Below, one piece after another: positions 1 through 11,507 of a stretch of 64,000 nt of DNA. The notes beneath the pieces were generated by a model that saw only the letters and a program-made list of their open reading frames with translations, was not told the origin of the DNA and searched no databases. The stretch's first letter is position 1, and each line of letters begins with the position of its first letter. The DNA lies in contig JAHQRK010000003.1 in the NCBI GenBank assembly GCA_019828595.1, forward strand, positions 3,844,001 through 3,908,000, read 5' to 3'. The DNA is from Aphanomyces cochlioides. Lineage: Eukaryota > Oomycota > Saprolegniomycetes > Saprolegniales > Verrucalvaceae. The position numbers and the translations under genes are program-made.

Positions 1-950
1 AGAAGCAGTCGATATGGCGATGGGATCCTCCAAGAATGTAATATTAACAAGGTTCCGAGTGTCAATAGTGTCATTTGCATATGATGGCTCGCTCCAGAAT
101 CAACAAACCACTCAGTATCATGAACATGTAGTGCTGAAGCAGCAAAAGGCTCAACATAAAATGAGACACCCATGTTAGCAGTCGCTGGGTCAGCCTTATT
201 TGTGATACCACTTCTATCATTCTTCTTCTTCGATTTACATTTGTTGGTATAGTGCCCCATTTTCAGACACTTGAAGCATTTAACTTTAGAAAAATCTTTC
301 TTGAGATGCGAGTTCTGCTTCACTTCAGTGTTGAGAGACGCTCCAGTATTTTGCTGATTTTCGTGAATATCTTGCTCTTTACGTCGTAAGTATTCACCAC
401 GAGCCAGTGTTGTCATTTCGTTAAAGGTTTTGCTTTGCTGAAGAACACCAACGAACCCATTCCAGTCAGAGCTAAGGCTTTGGATAAAATTAGCTCTTTT
501 CATGTCGTCTGGTATGCGTTCGTTGTAGTCTCTTAGTTCCTGAATACATTTCAACGTCTTCACAATGTAATCTCCCATATCACCGCCCTTCGACAGACGT
601 AGACTATAGTACTGTCCTTTCAATTGGCCAATGCTCGCAGCACAGTTCAGAGCATATTTTGTTTCCAAATAAGTCATAATGGACAAGGGGTCACGAAACT
701 GATAGGTTTCCATTCGATGCTCTTCATCAAGAGCATTTCGAATAATACATGCTGCTTTCAACTGGTTTCGACTCTTTTTCTTGCCCTTCAGAGACGCCAG
801 CTCATCTCCTGTAGGGGGCTCCACTCGAGCATCTTCATACAGATCCAAAATGGTCAAATACTCTACAACCTGCAAATGCCATGGACGAAACCCAACACCA
901 GTAAAGGTTGGTAGCTTGATGGTAAACTTGTCGTCTGAATTGCCGCTCAT
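1..950 (-). CDS. Ty1/copia Gag-protease, 3' part off the window
   Basis: Reading from an ATG at 950 toward the left edge, the minus strand encodes a copia-type Gag: a UBN2/retrotran_gag-like helical region, then a CCHC zinc knuckle (C-F-K-C ... G-H-Y ... C, near 245-285), then the protease active-site motif W-F-V-D-S-G-A-S-H-H (near 75-110). Gag packages element RNA and the aspartic protease cleaves the polyprotein. The start is chosen because it directly follows the LTR and lies inside the primer-binding site. Beyond the protease motif a different frame (A-N-D-T-I-D-T-R) looks more copia-like, which suggests a one-base frameshift around 75-90, so the copy may be dead. Integrase and RT would lie to the left of the window. 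Confidence 0.8.
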   Translation of the reverse strand, partial: MSGNSDDKFTIKLPTFTGVGFRPWHLQVVEYLTILDLYEDARVEPPTGDELASLKGKKKSRNQLKAACIIRNALDEEHRMETYQFRDPLSIMTYLETKYALNCAASIGQLKGQYYSLRLSKGGDMGDYIVKTLKCIQELRDYNERIPDDMKRANFIQSLSSDWNGFVGVLQQSKTFNEMTTLARGEYLRRKEQDIHENQQNTGASLNTEVKQNSHLKKDFSKVKCFKCLKMGHYTNKCKSKKKNDRSGITNKADPATANMGVSFYVEPFAASALHVHDTEWFVDSGASHHMQMTLLTLGTLLILHSWRIPSPYRLL

Positions 951-954
951 AACC
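945..954 (-). promoter_or_regulatory. copia primer-binding site
   Basis: Four bases inside the LTR the minus strand reads GGTTATGAGC. This is complementary to the anticodon loop and flank of initiator tRNA-Met (GCTCATAACC), the half-tRNA primer type known for Drosophila copia. The Gag ATG lies inside this site. Confidence 0.6.
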
Positions 955-957
955 TAT

Positions 958-1158
958 TGACAACCTGTGGTAACCTAGACAAAGTCTTTTGGAAGCGTAG
1001 ATGAGAACCTAGAACAAGCAAAGCTGTGGAAGAACAAAGAGTGTGTATTATCATGTAGTTAGCAAAGCGACGTCTATTCCAATACAATTTCATCCATATC
1101 CATATCATTATTCAAAGGTTGCAATGTGACTCTTCGGGACGACTGTTAGTCGCCAACA
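958..1158 (-). repeat. Ty1/copia 5' LTR (201 bp)
   Basis: It starts TGTTGGCGAC and ends GGTTGTCA on the minus strand, and is nearly identical to the plus-strand LTR at 12821-13021 (same length, about two differences seen). It belongs to the element whose Gag runs off the left edge, not to the right-hand copia, because the two LTRs point in opposite directions. Confidence 0.85.
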
Positions 1159-1631
1159 GAGCAATCAACAACTATGTGTGCAGATGACACCATCCAACAG
1201 CAATGGTATTGTAGTTAGTGAACACGAGTGAAAACACTCACTGTTGCCTGGCACATGTTGGGCTTAAACTAATAAATAAGTCTGTCGTTTCTTTGCGTTC
1301 TCGATTACGCGGTGCACGTGTGCCATCCACTCGATGAAATTGTGAATGCCTTCACTCCGACCATGTTGGCTCCTCACACGAACGACTACTAAGGGCCCTG
1401 GTGGTCGTTAATTAGCTTTTGCAAGTGCTAAAACATTTAAAAAATACATTACATTGTCCTGCGGGCAGACGAACATGACACTCATGCATCATTTTCATGG
1501 TCACTTCATGCTTGGACGCTGACGTGACGCATGAACGGAAAGTCAATTTTGGCCAACCGCGATATAGAATGCATTTAATTGGACGAAAATGAAAGAGTAG
1601 TGCTTCCAACCCGACATTTTCCATTCACAAA
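1159..1631. other. unassigned spacer
   Basis: Only short open frames lie here, with no recognisable domain, RNA gene or repeat. Confidence 0.4.
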
Positions 1632-1804
1632 TCATAAACCGGAAAATATCGTAATATATCCGTAAATTTTGCCTCATCGTAGTGCAGGGAGCCTGACATT
1701 TTCTGTTTGTTCAAAATTAATAGGAGTCATAAAAAAAGAAATCACTTTCAATTTGTATGTAATAAAATATGTTTGATATTTAAGGAAGCCCGTTAAGAAT
1801 TCGT
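1632..1804 (-). repeat. 172-bp repeat, inverted copy 1
   Basis: The reverse complement matches 13239-13409 with only a handful of mismatches and short gaps. On the minus strand it contains an ATG reading M-S-G-S-L-H-Y-D-E-A-K-F-T-D-I-L-R-Y-F-P, which meets a stop soon after the shared segment. It may be the start of an unidentified transposon gene. Confidence 0.8.
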
Positions 1805-2085
1805 TGTGTGACAGAGCATGAGCAAGAATGAAAAAGATACAGTCCAAGCGGCAGCGAGGAGAGCGCGATTCCGCAGATTCGGAGCATGCGGCCGACGACG
1901 GAGGCCAGAACGCTACATGAGACATTTGACCAATACCGACGAGTTTCGAGTGGAAAATGCAAGAGGAACGCGTGTGTTCGTGCACCGAGACTGGCAAGCA
2001 GGTGCGGACCAGATTAGAGTAGATAGAGTAAGTTTGAATTCACTTCCGCTTTTGCTGTGTATGACCCCGAGGTCATCTGCTTCAT
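1805..2085. other. unassigned segment between repeat and gypsy LTR
   Basis: Both strands carry open frames of about 90-107 codons rich in Arg/Ala or Ser. I recognise no family, and neither frame can be preferred. The left end of the gypsy LTR may lie inside this interval. Confidence 0.3.
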
Positions 2086-2443
2086 TGTTGTGAAGTAACC
2101 AAGTCCAAGACAGCGTGTTTGGATCGACCGACCGACTTTATTTGCGGCGGCGTGATCCTGTGTTTGGTTGTCGTACCCACCGCATACCGACAACACCCCC
2201 TCTGTACTGTTTCCCTTGCCAATAGCCCTTCACCGCGCGGCGGCGCACGTCTTTCTGGGCCGAAGACACCCACCTTCCCCATCGTTTTCCATCTTGTGCC
2301 ACCCTACGACTTGCAGCCGTCGTGTTCGTTCGTTGCCTCCTGTGCACCTCAATACTACAAGTCGAAAATCTCACAAAGAGCTTTTGACCGACAAATTCTT
2401 GTGCGAGTGTGAGTTTCCTTCCGCACTCATCCCCCCTACCACA
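2086..2443 (+). repeat. Ty3/gypsy 5' LTR (left end uncertain)
   Basis: The right end is set by a CA at 2442-2443, two bases before a primer-binding site starting TGG. The left end at a TGT near 2086 is a guess, because the matching 3' LTR has been lost and cannot be used for comparison. Confidence 0.4.
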
Positions 2444-2445
2444 AG

Positions 2446-2463
2446 TGGAGCGCCAGACCGGGT
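2446..2463 (+). promoter_or_regulatory. gypsy primer-binding site
   Basis: TGGAGCGCCAGACCGGGT begins with the complement of a tRNA CCA end and sits just after the presumed LTR end and 13 bases before the Gag ATG. The tRNA species was not identified. Confidence 0.6.
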
Positions 2464-2476
2464 CTGATCTTTTAGT

Positions 2477-3813
2477 ATGAGCGCTGCATCAACGAACTAT
2501 GAAGACTTGCCGCCTCGAGCCGCAAGCATCCACCAAGACGATGACGATGAAGTTCGCGAAGCCGCGACTAATCGAACACCCTCTTGGTCACCGAATGACG
2601 AAAACTTGGGCCAATCTGGCGGCTCACATCATTCGGCCAGAGGTGGGTCCTTTAGCCGTTCCCACGGTTCGAGACCTACCTCCGAGCAAGTCATCGCGTC
2701 TGACTATGTTGTCACGATGTCTATGCTCAAACGAAACAATGACGATTTGGTGAAAACGCTGATGGCCTTGCTACGCGCAGAGCCAAAAACAAATGAAGAA
2801 GCTGATCCCTCTGACTCGGACTCGTCTCCCATCGGAGACTTTGCTCCAGCGAGCACGATGCGATTAATGCCTGTGGAATCCATCGCGAACTTCGACGGTG
2901 ACCGCGACAATCGAGATGCTGCTGCCTCTTGGTTGCAGCGCTTTGAAGAAACAGCCATCGCTTGTGGCTGGTCTGATAGAGAGATTCTCCCTCGATTCCG
3001 TTTGCATTCTGACAAGCCAGTTCACGACTGGTTGCTCCAAGTCAATCCCGAGTTCCTGTCAAGTTGGACAAAGTTGAGAGCAAGATTTGTCAAAGAGTAC
3101 GTCAAGAGCCCTATCCCGAAAACCGAAGTATATTACAGCATGACACAAGGGCCAGGCGAACACCTCAAGGCATATTTTGTGCGATTCAATGCGGCTGCAT
3201 TACAAATCAAGCTCGACTATAGAAGAAATCGAGAAAACTTGGCAGCCCATATTGATCGGTTTGCTCGAACGCTAACGAATCGAATGCTGGCTCAAGCAAT
3301 CAATCTGCAACAGTTCCGAACGATCGATGACCTAGAAGAGTACCTCGACAAGCAACAACAACAAGAGGCCATCGATCGTTTCCAAGCTCGAGCAAAGTCG
3401 GCACAGTCGGCTCCAAGTCATGGCCACATTCCTGTGAATGACCGGGCCAAGACAGAAAACCGACAGTCCAATTCATGGACTCAGCCGAGTTCGTGGGCGC
3501 ATCGTGGGACGACCTACAAGCTGAGATATTTGCTCTCGGTCGATCATACGGTTCAGCCAAGCGAGTTCAATGCCATGAATGTGGCCGTGAACATTTCACC
3601 ATTGACGGTCAGTGTTGGTCCAACATCTACTGCACCCTCTGTAACAAGATGGGTCATCCAGAAACCAACTGTTTCAAAGCCTGTGCAATCTGCACCCCGC
3701 CACACAATAAATTTGAGAGATGCAAAAAGGGGGAGAAGATCGCAGCGTTGAAGGCTTTCCTTGAAGCAAACCCCGTGGAAGGCTTGCCTTCCTTGGAGTG
3801 TTTAAACTTCTAA
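2477..3813 (+). pseudogene. gypsy Gag with zinc knuckle, frameshifted
   Basis: The ATG at 2477 follows the PBS. Residues of about 130-290 form a retrotrans_gag capsid-like domain (A-S-W-L-Q-R-F-E ... W-T-K-L-R-A-R-F). The expected CCHC knuckle (Y-C-T-L-C-N-K-M-G-H-P-E-T-N-C, near 3631-3675) is in another frame that is open from about 3475 to a TAA at 3811. A frameshift between about 3470 and 3550 is therefore inferred. The protease continues in the same frame as the knuckle past that TAA, so the TAA could be a decayed codon or a Gag/Pol recoding stop; one copy cannot tell which. Confidence 0.8.
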
Positions 3814-4968
3814 GTCCGGAGGTCCCGCGAAACCCCGATCGTGTCGGACACAACGCGCGCAAATCATCGCCAGAAAAAGCAAAAAAACAAGAAAACCCAA
3901 GAAAAATCAAGTGCATTTACCCCACCAGCCATAAGAGCCCCGGTGGATACATATCAAGAACCATTCCAACAACAACCAACTTTCACAAAGCTAGCCACCG
4001 TAGACAACAAGCAGCCCGTAATCTGGAATATATCTCAAGATTCCAACACTGTCTCCCCCACGATACATTATGCGACCAAGGACCACACGATCAAGCCTTG
4101 GGAATTTGACCTGAAGGATGGGGAGCAGCTTGGTTTCCTCAACGAACCGAAACTCGGCGAAGAAGGGAACCATCAGGCCTTGTTGAGTGCGAAACTCATG
4201 GACCGTGACGCCATTGTTCTGGCTGACACGGGAGCTGACATGAGTGTCGTACACCTACGAGCTGTTGAGTGGCTCAACTTACCAATCGACCGAGGAAAAT
4301 CTACCAAGATCAATGGATTGGGATCAAACTCCATCCGTACGTTGGGCACTGTTCCTGTCAAACTTGTCATTGGAAATGGCATTGCCTATTACCTTGAGTT
4401 AGACGTCTGCGACCTAGGCAATGTCGGGTTCAATGCCGTGCTTGGCATGGATTTCCTCTCTCGAGCATATGTGACCATTGATACGGAGCGTCGAGAAATC
4501 AGCTTGCCCGATGGAGAGCGTGTGGCATTGCTCTATCAACCGACAAGATATCATCGCGGCGACGTGCAGTACTTGGAAACCTCGAAGCAAACCTGGATTG
4601 CTCTGGGTGAATCAACCGTGATAACCATTCGGCGAACTTTGGCTGCAGACCCTCAAGAATGTGAACATTGGGTTCATCGTGGCACACGATGGATCGCTAC
4701 GTTTGTCTCTGGGGTGGACAGCAATCCAGTTGCAGTTAGGATCACCAACGTGAGCGCGTACAGTATCAGTCTTCTCCCAAGAACAATTGTTGGAGCTATT
4801 ATAGTGCGAGGGGAACGACCACTGGACGTGCGGATGATCCGAACCAGCAGCAATCGCTACAAAGTCTGGGAAGATGAGGTCTACGAGGGCACTTACTCAA
4901 GCCGCTTCCTGACGAAGGAAGACAAATTCGAGCCCCCTGTCCACCAACCTCCAACGATAGGAAGTTGA
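3814..4968 (+). pseudogene. gypsy aspartic protease region of Pol
   Basis: This frame carries the retropepsin signature L-A-D-T-G-A-D-M-S-V-V near 4214-4250 and the second conserved strand N-A-V-L-G-M-D-F-L near 4431-4460, as in pepsin-fold proteases of Ty3/gypsy elements. The enzyme would cleave Gag-Pol. It is in phase with the zinc knuckle upstream and with RT downstream, separated by a TAA (3811) and a TGA (4966). There is no good ATG at its start, which supports a single ancestral polyprotein. A lysine/glutamine-rich linker precedes the domain. Confidence 0.8.
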
Positions 4969-4980
4969 CCAAAGGCTGTC

Positions 4981-7900
4981 ATGACGCGCCTGGCCAAATT
5001 ACCCTTAAACAAGCAGGACGCGATGGTTATTGCTAGCTCGATATCCCCCACTGACGCCAAGCCGCCAGGACAACCCGAAGAGAGCGGGGAAGATCACCTC
5101 GAACCTCCTTGCCCACAGATACTCTCTTTTCAGACTGTCCCCGACATTGATCAGAGCAAGCTAGAGCCTGAGGTGATTGTGCATGAGGGAATCGACATGA
5201 CAACCGAGGAGATGGAAAGCCAACTAGCTTTTATACCGGAGATTACACCTGGCCCAACATCGATCCACGTCGACGATCTCGATTTTGGCGAGCTTGGCCA
5301 ACCTGAGGAAGAGCGAGCAAAGATGAAAGCTGTGCTCTCCATCATTTTCATCATTTTCATCCAATCTGGCAACGGCTTGCCGCCTGCAGCCAGAGGAGCT
5401 GTCTGCGATATTGATGTGGGGAACGCCCGACCTATAGCCCAACGGGCTCGACGGGTGCGACCTGAGCACCTGAAGCAGCTGTTTGAGTTGCTGAAGGGTC
5501 TCCTTGAGTATGGCCTCATTACCTTTTCCAATTCCCCATGGGCCTCCCCGATCGTTATAGTGCTCAAGAAAGGTGGCAAGGACATCCGTCTTTGCATTGA
5601 TTATCGAGCCATCAATGATCTGCAGTCCCTACTCCTGTCGCCAATGCCCACACTGGATAGTATGCTGGCCAATTTCGATGCTGTACAATGGTTTCTATCC
5701 CTTGACAACGCGAGTGGATTCTGGGTTGTGCGTTTGCCACGCGTCGAGCAAGGTTGATCAGTGCGTTTATTTGCCCCCTAGGCCACTTCGAGTGGACCAG
5801 GATGGCTCAGGGTCTCAAAAACGCGCCCATGATCTATCAGAGGATGATCACGAATGCGTTGTTTGGGTTTGTCGACTAACCTCCCGGTGTTGCCGAGCTT
5901 GATGAGGACGGAGAACCGAGGGACATGTTCAAGATCAATTACAAATACCCTGAAGAGAGCATGCCACCTGTCGCCAATCGAACATCCTTCGCGGATGACA
6001 TCAGCGACGGTGCAGAAACTTGGGATGGTATCGTCGAGCTGACAGATCGAATCCTAAGACGCCTGACATACTTCAACGTGAGCATAAGCGCATCCAAGAG
6101 CAAGTTTGGCAAGCGAGAGATTGAGTTCTTCGATCATTGGATCTCACGGCGAGGCGTGGCAGCACGACCAAAAGGTTTGGAAAAGCTGGCTAATCTCGAG
6201 TTCCCAGACTCCCTGCAAGGCATTCAGTCGTTCCTTGGGTCTCTAAACTTCTACTCGAGGTTTGTGGAGAATTACTCAATCAAAGCAAACAGCCTCTATG
6301 AGATATCACGCGAAGAAATTGAAGCTGGAGTGATCTCTGAGACTGCCAAGATGGCCTTCGAGAAGTTGAAGTCAGACTTTGCCAACTTGCCAACCCTGAA
6401 GCATGCTGCTCCCGACAAGGAAGCCCACGTCTTGATCTACACAACAAGTTGGGCAATCTCTGCAACAGTATGCCAAGAGGACGGCGGTGTTTTGTTTCCC
6501 ATTCGATTCTGTGGACGCGTGCTCAAAGGGGGCGAAACTCGTTACGGAGGCTGGGCGAAAGAGATCCTTGCTTTGCTCCGTGTGCTCAAGACCTGCTTCT
6601 TTGAAGTGCGTGGTCGTGTCGTCGTGGTCTATACGCGATTCGGATTGATGAAATGGTTGCTAAAAGACAAGCAGGCGAAGGCTGAGAACCTCCACTGGGC
6701 AGCAATGTTGGCTCCCTGGACAATCAAAGTGGTTCCTGTTGATGAACTTGACGGGCGATGGAATTTATCCATTATGTTGACCGAAACCCTTCATCCCCCC
6801 GACGAGTCCACTCACGAGAAACTGGCCTTGTTTGAGCCCAATCGATCCAAAGTCGGACTGCAGCCACGCCAAGTCCAAATGCCAACATTCACCGACCAAG
6901 ATGAAGGTTACGTAGCTACGTTCGACGGTGCCATAAAGGTCAAGGAGCGATTCGGAAGTTGGGGCGTAATTATATGGAAATTGCCCGAGTGGGTCATCGT
7001 CTGGGCTGGAGCAGGATGTTGCAGTGACGCCACGGTCAATTTTGCTGAGAATGAAGGAGCCAAAGCGGCCCTGCGAGCGGCCATCCAGAAGAATATCAAG
7101 TCCATCCACGTCTTTGGAGACTCCAAGTTGGTGATTCACCAAGCTTTGGAGTGGATGCAGTGTAAGCAGGAGCACCTCCAAGCTCGATTGAAAGACCTTC
7201 GAGCACTCGAGCAACAGCTCTCGAGCGTCGAATATCACCATATCCTTCGACAATGGAACGGCAGTGCCGATCATCTTGCATCCATGGGCCTTGCCTTGCG
7301 ACGAGAAATCACGGAGCTATCCACAACCGATCTTTACGATATCCAAGAGAAGAACCTCCTGGCCGAGCTTATCCAACCTCCGCCAGAAACCAATGATCTC
7401 CTGGATAATGAACAGTCTGCAAAATCCATCCTGGCGTACACTCACCCAAAGCCGACTTCAAGGGTAGTGGGGCTGAATAGCCAGATACGACTGCGCAGAG
7501 TGAGTGAAGCCCAGGACCAAGAGCGAAAATGGTCGACTATCAAGCGATTTTTACGAGGAGAAGTGGACGATTTGACGCCAGAAGAGTGCTCGAAAGCCAG
7601 CAAGGAAGCTGGAATGTACGAAATCGGCGAGGAAGGAGCACTCTTCCGCCTCAACTGGTCGACCAAGAGATGTCATTTGCCCATTTTCATCTGGACCTTG
7701 GTTATCCCTACCGAGCTGATCCGAACGATATTGCATCATTGTCACGACAGTGTCGAAGGGGGTCATTTCAAGTTCCACAACACGTACGAGCGGCTGCGCA
7801 AGCATTTTTACTGGGGTGGTATGTACACCGATGCCAAGAACTACGTGACAGCTTGTGAAACTTGTGCAACGGGTGGACCTCCACCGACGGTCCAAGCTCG

Positions 7901-8961
7901 TTCGCCCGGAAACTTGATACCTCACGAGCCATTGGAGCTGGTCAATTTCGACATTGCCACCGACCTTCCTCGATCTTTTGGCGGTAATACCCAACTAGTT
8001 GTCTTCGTGGACAACTTCACTGGTTTTGTGATGTGCAAACCGACCCCAGATAGGTCAGCACACACCCTAGCAAGAGCCTTCGAAGAGACAGTGTTTGTAC
8101 GATTTGGTGCTTGTAAAGAAGTCCGCCATGACCGCGAACCATCGTTCATGAGCGAAGTGTTCACCCATTTCATGAAAATGATCGGCCAGAGCCCTATGCC
8201 GACTTTTGCCTATCGTCCCCAAGCAAACGGTACAGCTGAAAGGGCTATCCAAACTCTGGTCCGATCAGTCAAGCTCTATGTGACGGACCCTCGACAGAGA
8301 GATTGGGACGAATATGCAGTGAGGCTGACATTTGCTATCAACACTACACCGTCAGCCACTCGCGGAGATACACCTTTCTACCTTATGCATGGATGGGACC
8401 CGTTTACTACAATCACGGCAAGTCTCCCCGCTACCAAGAGCGGCGATCATGAGGCGAATCGATGGCGATCCCAACTGCATCAACAGCACGCGTTCTGCAA
8501 GGCAATGGCTCACGATTTATTATGTCAAGCTGTGAAAAGACGAGCCGAAGCCCACAACGCCCAATTACCCCCCGCTGTTGACGAACGCATTAAAATTGGC
8601 GACTTAGTGTGGGTCTACATAGACCAAGTGAAGTCTGGCGTGAAGAAAAAGTTGGCGCACCTTTGGCATGGCCCATTTCGTGTGCTGGAAAAGAAACACA
8701 ACTATGCGAGTGTCTTAGAAATTCAAGGAAGGTCGGCTATGAGGAACCATCGGTTCCACGCCGAGGTGCACGACTCCAGGCTGAAGCTACAGCGTGGGTT
8801 CCAACTCCGACCCACTGAAAAGATGGACAACCAGCCTCCTGTTGACTTTGACGAAGGCCTTTACCTTCCACCAGACTCCTTCGAGCCCGATCCAGATGAG
8901 CCACAAGTGTTTGGGATTCGAGCAGTACGCTACATCGACCACATCAAAGAATACGACTTCT
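4981..8961 (+). pseudogene. gypsy Pol: RT, RNase H, second RNase H, integrase
   Basis: RT fingers and palm begin near 5450 (S-P-W-A-S-P-I-V, L-C-I-D-Y-R). A frameshift near 5755 moves the reading to the frame encoding F-I-C-P-L-G-H-F-E-W, with a TAA at 5877 and then the F-A-D-D catalytic motif near 5988-6000. A gypsy RNase H follows (about 6360-6790). A second RNase H-like module lies near 6900-7300, with F-D-G-A, a conserved E and H-V-F-G-D-S. Integrase follows: a zinc-binding HHCC region near 7740-7880 (C-E-T-C), then acidic residues in F-D-I-A-T-D (7945), H-D-R-E-P-S-F (8130) and G-T-A-E-R-A (8230). After 5877 the frame is open for more than 3 kb, so decay is recent or localised. The C-terminal tail is cut by the copia fusion. 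Confidence 0.85.
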
Positions 8962-10877
8962 CGAGATGTTGTGTTTTTCGAAAATGAATTTTGCGAACAG
9001 CACATTGGTGGTGCGATTGATATTCCAGAACCAGTGGGAGCTGCGACTTCAACGCCCTATACGCACCCAACAACACCAATCTCTGATGACCCATTTCCGA
9101 ATTACATTTCATATCCAGGAATTTATGACCCCTCAAATTCAGGGGAAGGCTTACAATATGAATTTGATGGAAGCGCAAACGACAATAGTGGTCGAGATGG
9201 TTCAATTCAAACAGAAACACATACGCAAGCACATTCTGATGGCGATGACATTTTTGCCACTCCACCTGTTGCTCGACAATTGCGTTTTGACGTGGACGAA
9301 GACGAGTCCATGTCACCAGGGCAACCTATTGACACTGGTTCTAACAGTACGAGAGAGACTACAACCACTAGAGCTGGTAGAGTCGTGCGTCCTCCAAATC
9401 GATTAACGTCTGATGGACATTTTGGATTATTTGCAATGACTGAAGATCCTCAAAGTAGAGATGAAGCTTTATCTCGACCTGATGCTACAGAATGGCAAAA
9501 CGCTATGGATAGTGAAATTCAAAGCCTCATTGCGAATGGCACATTTGACTGCGTGCCTCTTCCAGCTGGGCGGAAAGCCATTAAAACTAAATGGGTGTTT
9601 AAAATCAAAATGCTACCAAGTGGTGAAATTGACAAATACAAAGCTCGTCTTGTAGCTGGTGGATACAGTCAAGTTCATGGCGTTGATTACACTGAAACAT
9701 TTAGTCCTGTCGTGAAATACAGCACTATACGACTTTTGTTAGCTTTGAGTGTGCAACACAAATGGCAAATTGGACAAGCTGATGTAAAGACAGCATTTGT
9801 GAAAGCTGATTTAGATGAATTGATCTACGTGATGCCTGCGGAAGGATATTGCGAGCCAGATGGCAAAGTATGGCAATTGAAAAAGGCATTGTATGGATTA
9901 AAGCAGTCCAGTCGTGCATGGTGGACATCATTGACTACATTCATGATTGAAATGGGATTTACACAGGCTAAATCAGACACTTGTATGTACTATGATGGGA
10001 TGGGCGAGTCTGTTTTGATTGTGGTCGCGTATGTTGATGACATGTTAGTGATGCATCGTGATCGAGAACGCATTGACAGCTTCTTAAAGATTTTGTCTGA
10101 AAAATGGGATATCAACACATTTGACTCTGTGGAATATTTCCTTGGTATCGAGATACAGCAACTCGAGGATGGAATAATACTTAGCCAAGCTACGTATGTG
10201 AAGTCTGTTCTACAACGTTTCCAAATGGATAATTCCAACCCGAAGCCGACACCCATGGATGAAAATTTCTTACAAAATGGGACTGATGAGGAAACTTTAG
10301 ATGCAAATGTCAGATCTGAGATTGGATCACTCCTTCATGCGAGCATTATCACCAGACCTGACATTTCAACTGCTGTAAGAGTTCTTGCACAACAAATGGA
10401 CAAACCGACCAGTAGCACCATCTTTGGAATTAAAAGAGTTATGCGCTATCTTAAAGGCACTGTTGATGGATGTCTGGTGTACAAGAGATCAGATAGTGCG
10501 GATGACGGATTTGTTGTCTACGTTGACTCAGCATTCGCGAATGAATCAGACAGAAGATCGTCCACTGGCTTTGCCATTTTTTACCGTGGCTGCCTCGTGT
10601 CGTGGGGAACTAAACGCCAACCAATTGTGACACTTTCAACAACAGAAGCAGAGTATGTAGCTATGGTTTATGCAGCTCAGGAGTGCATTGGGCTCAAAAA
10701 CATTATGTGTGAGCTGGGATTTGATGAGAAGATTATCCTATACGAAGACAACCGTGGTGCTATCTGCCTTGCAGAAAATGAGGGAATTACTCAACGCTCG
10801 AAACACATTGATTTGCGCTACCATTGGATTCGCGAACAGGTGAAAAGAAAGACTATCACCATTGCGCATGTGGCTAC
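8962..10877 (+). pseudogene. Ty1/copia RT-RNase H, 5' truncated and interrupted
   Basis: This is canonical copia Pol from the post-integrase linker on: S-R-D-V-V-F-F-E-N-E-F (about 8960), W-V-F-K-I-K and K-A-R-L-V-A-G-G (about 9590-9660), D-V-K-T-A-F (9781), the RT active site Y-V-D-D-M (10030), then RNase H with S-T-T-E-A-E-Y-V-A (about 10640) and E-D-N-R-G-A-I. The frame is open from the gypsy junction to 10877, where an unrelated insert splits the RNase H tail from its last residues at 12729. Integrase and everything upstream are missing, replaced by the gypsy element. Confidence 0.85.
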
Positions 10878-11507
10878 TGTCGTCTGGGGTTTAGTGGAAG
10901 TACGAGGGGCTAGGCTCGGGAGTAGTGTCTCCTTCAGCGACAAGAAGGAAGGAGACGGGGGGGTCGTTGTTGTCGTGAGGGGGTTGTTTTGGCGAGCCGT
11001 CTTGGTCGCTAGTGCTGTAAACGCCCGGTGAACCAGGCATGGTTTTGAATGGAAAGGGGATGTATGGACCGGTTGCCCGCGGTCTGACCACAGCGTCGCT
11101 TGGTCTGGTAAGGGCGATTGGAGATGGGTTTGCCGAGTTGGTTGAAACGACTCAGCAGGCTCTGGTTTTCGCAGACCAGACTCTCGCACGCTCACTTGGC
11201 TTAGGTTGACTCGCTCGCTCAAAGATATGCCCTCACCGAGAGGTTTGGGCCATTCACAGTGAATACGGAAGTCCATTATCGTCCTTAAACTGAATCATTT
11301 ACTTCTTTCCTACTGACTTGTTGCCCTACGTCATTCATTACCCCCCTTCGGATTGGTTGCGAGCTGGCAAAGAGCTTGGTCATTGGCCTAGAGCTCTTGG
11401 AGGCATCTCTTGCATGTACAAACCTGCTCGTAATGGTGGTGTCGTTGATATGACACACTGGTCTGCGCATTTTCCACCGATAGCGTTTTCTGTTTGGCTG
11501 TTGATTT
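10878..11507. other. unassigned part of the insert
   Basis: A plus-strand stretch near 11060-11207 reads like protein (G-P-V-A-R-G-L-T-T-A-S-L-G-L then an amphipathic helix-like run to a TGA), and the minus strand is also open. No family was recognised. The palindrome CACTTTACATTGTAAAGTG sits at about 11513-11531. Confidence 0.3.

Larger units (their letters stand above)
2086..8961 (+). mobile_element. degenerate Ty3/gypsy retrotransposon, 3' end lost
   Basis: The order is LTR, PBS, Gag, protease, RT, RNase H, second RNase H-like domain, integrase. The sequence passes directly into copia sequence at about 8940-8966 without a 3' LTR or polypurine tract, so the element is truncated by rearrangement. 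It carries at least one frameshift in Gag, in-frame stops at 3811 and 4966, a frameshift near 5755 and a stop at 5877. Confidence 0.85.

Noticed and set aside
3811..3813. TAA between the gypsy zinc knuckle and protease as a programmed readthrough stop
   Set aside because: The element has several other lesions, so a decayed codon is equally likely; other copies are needed.
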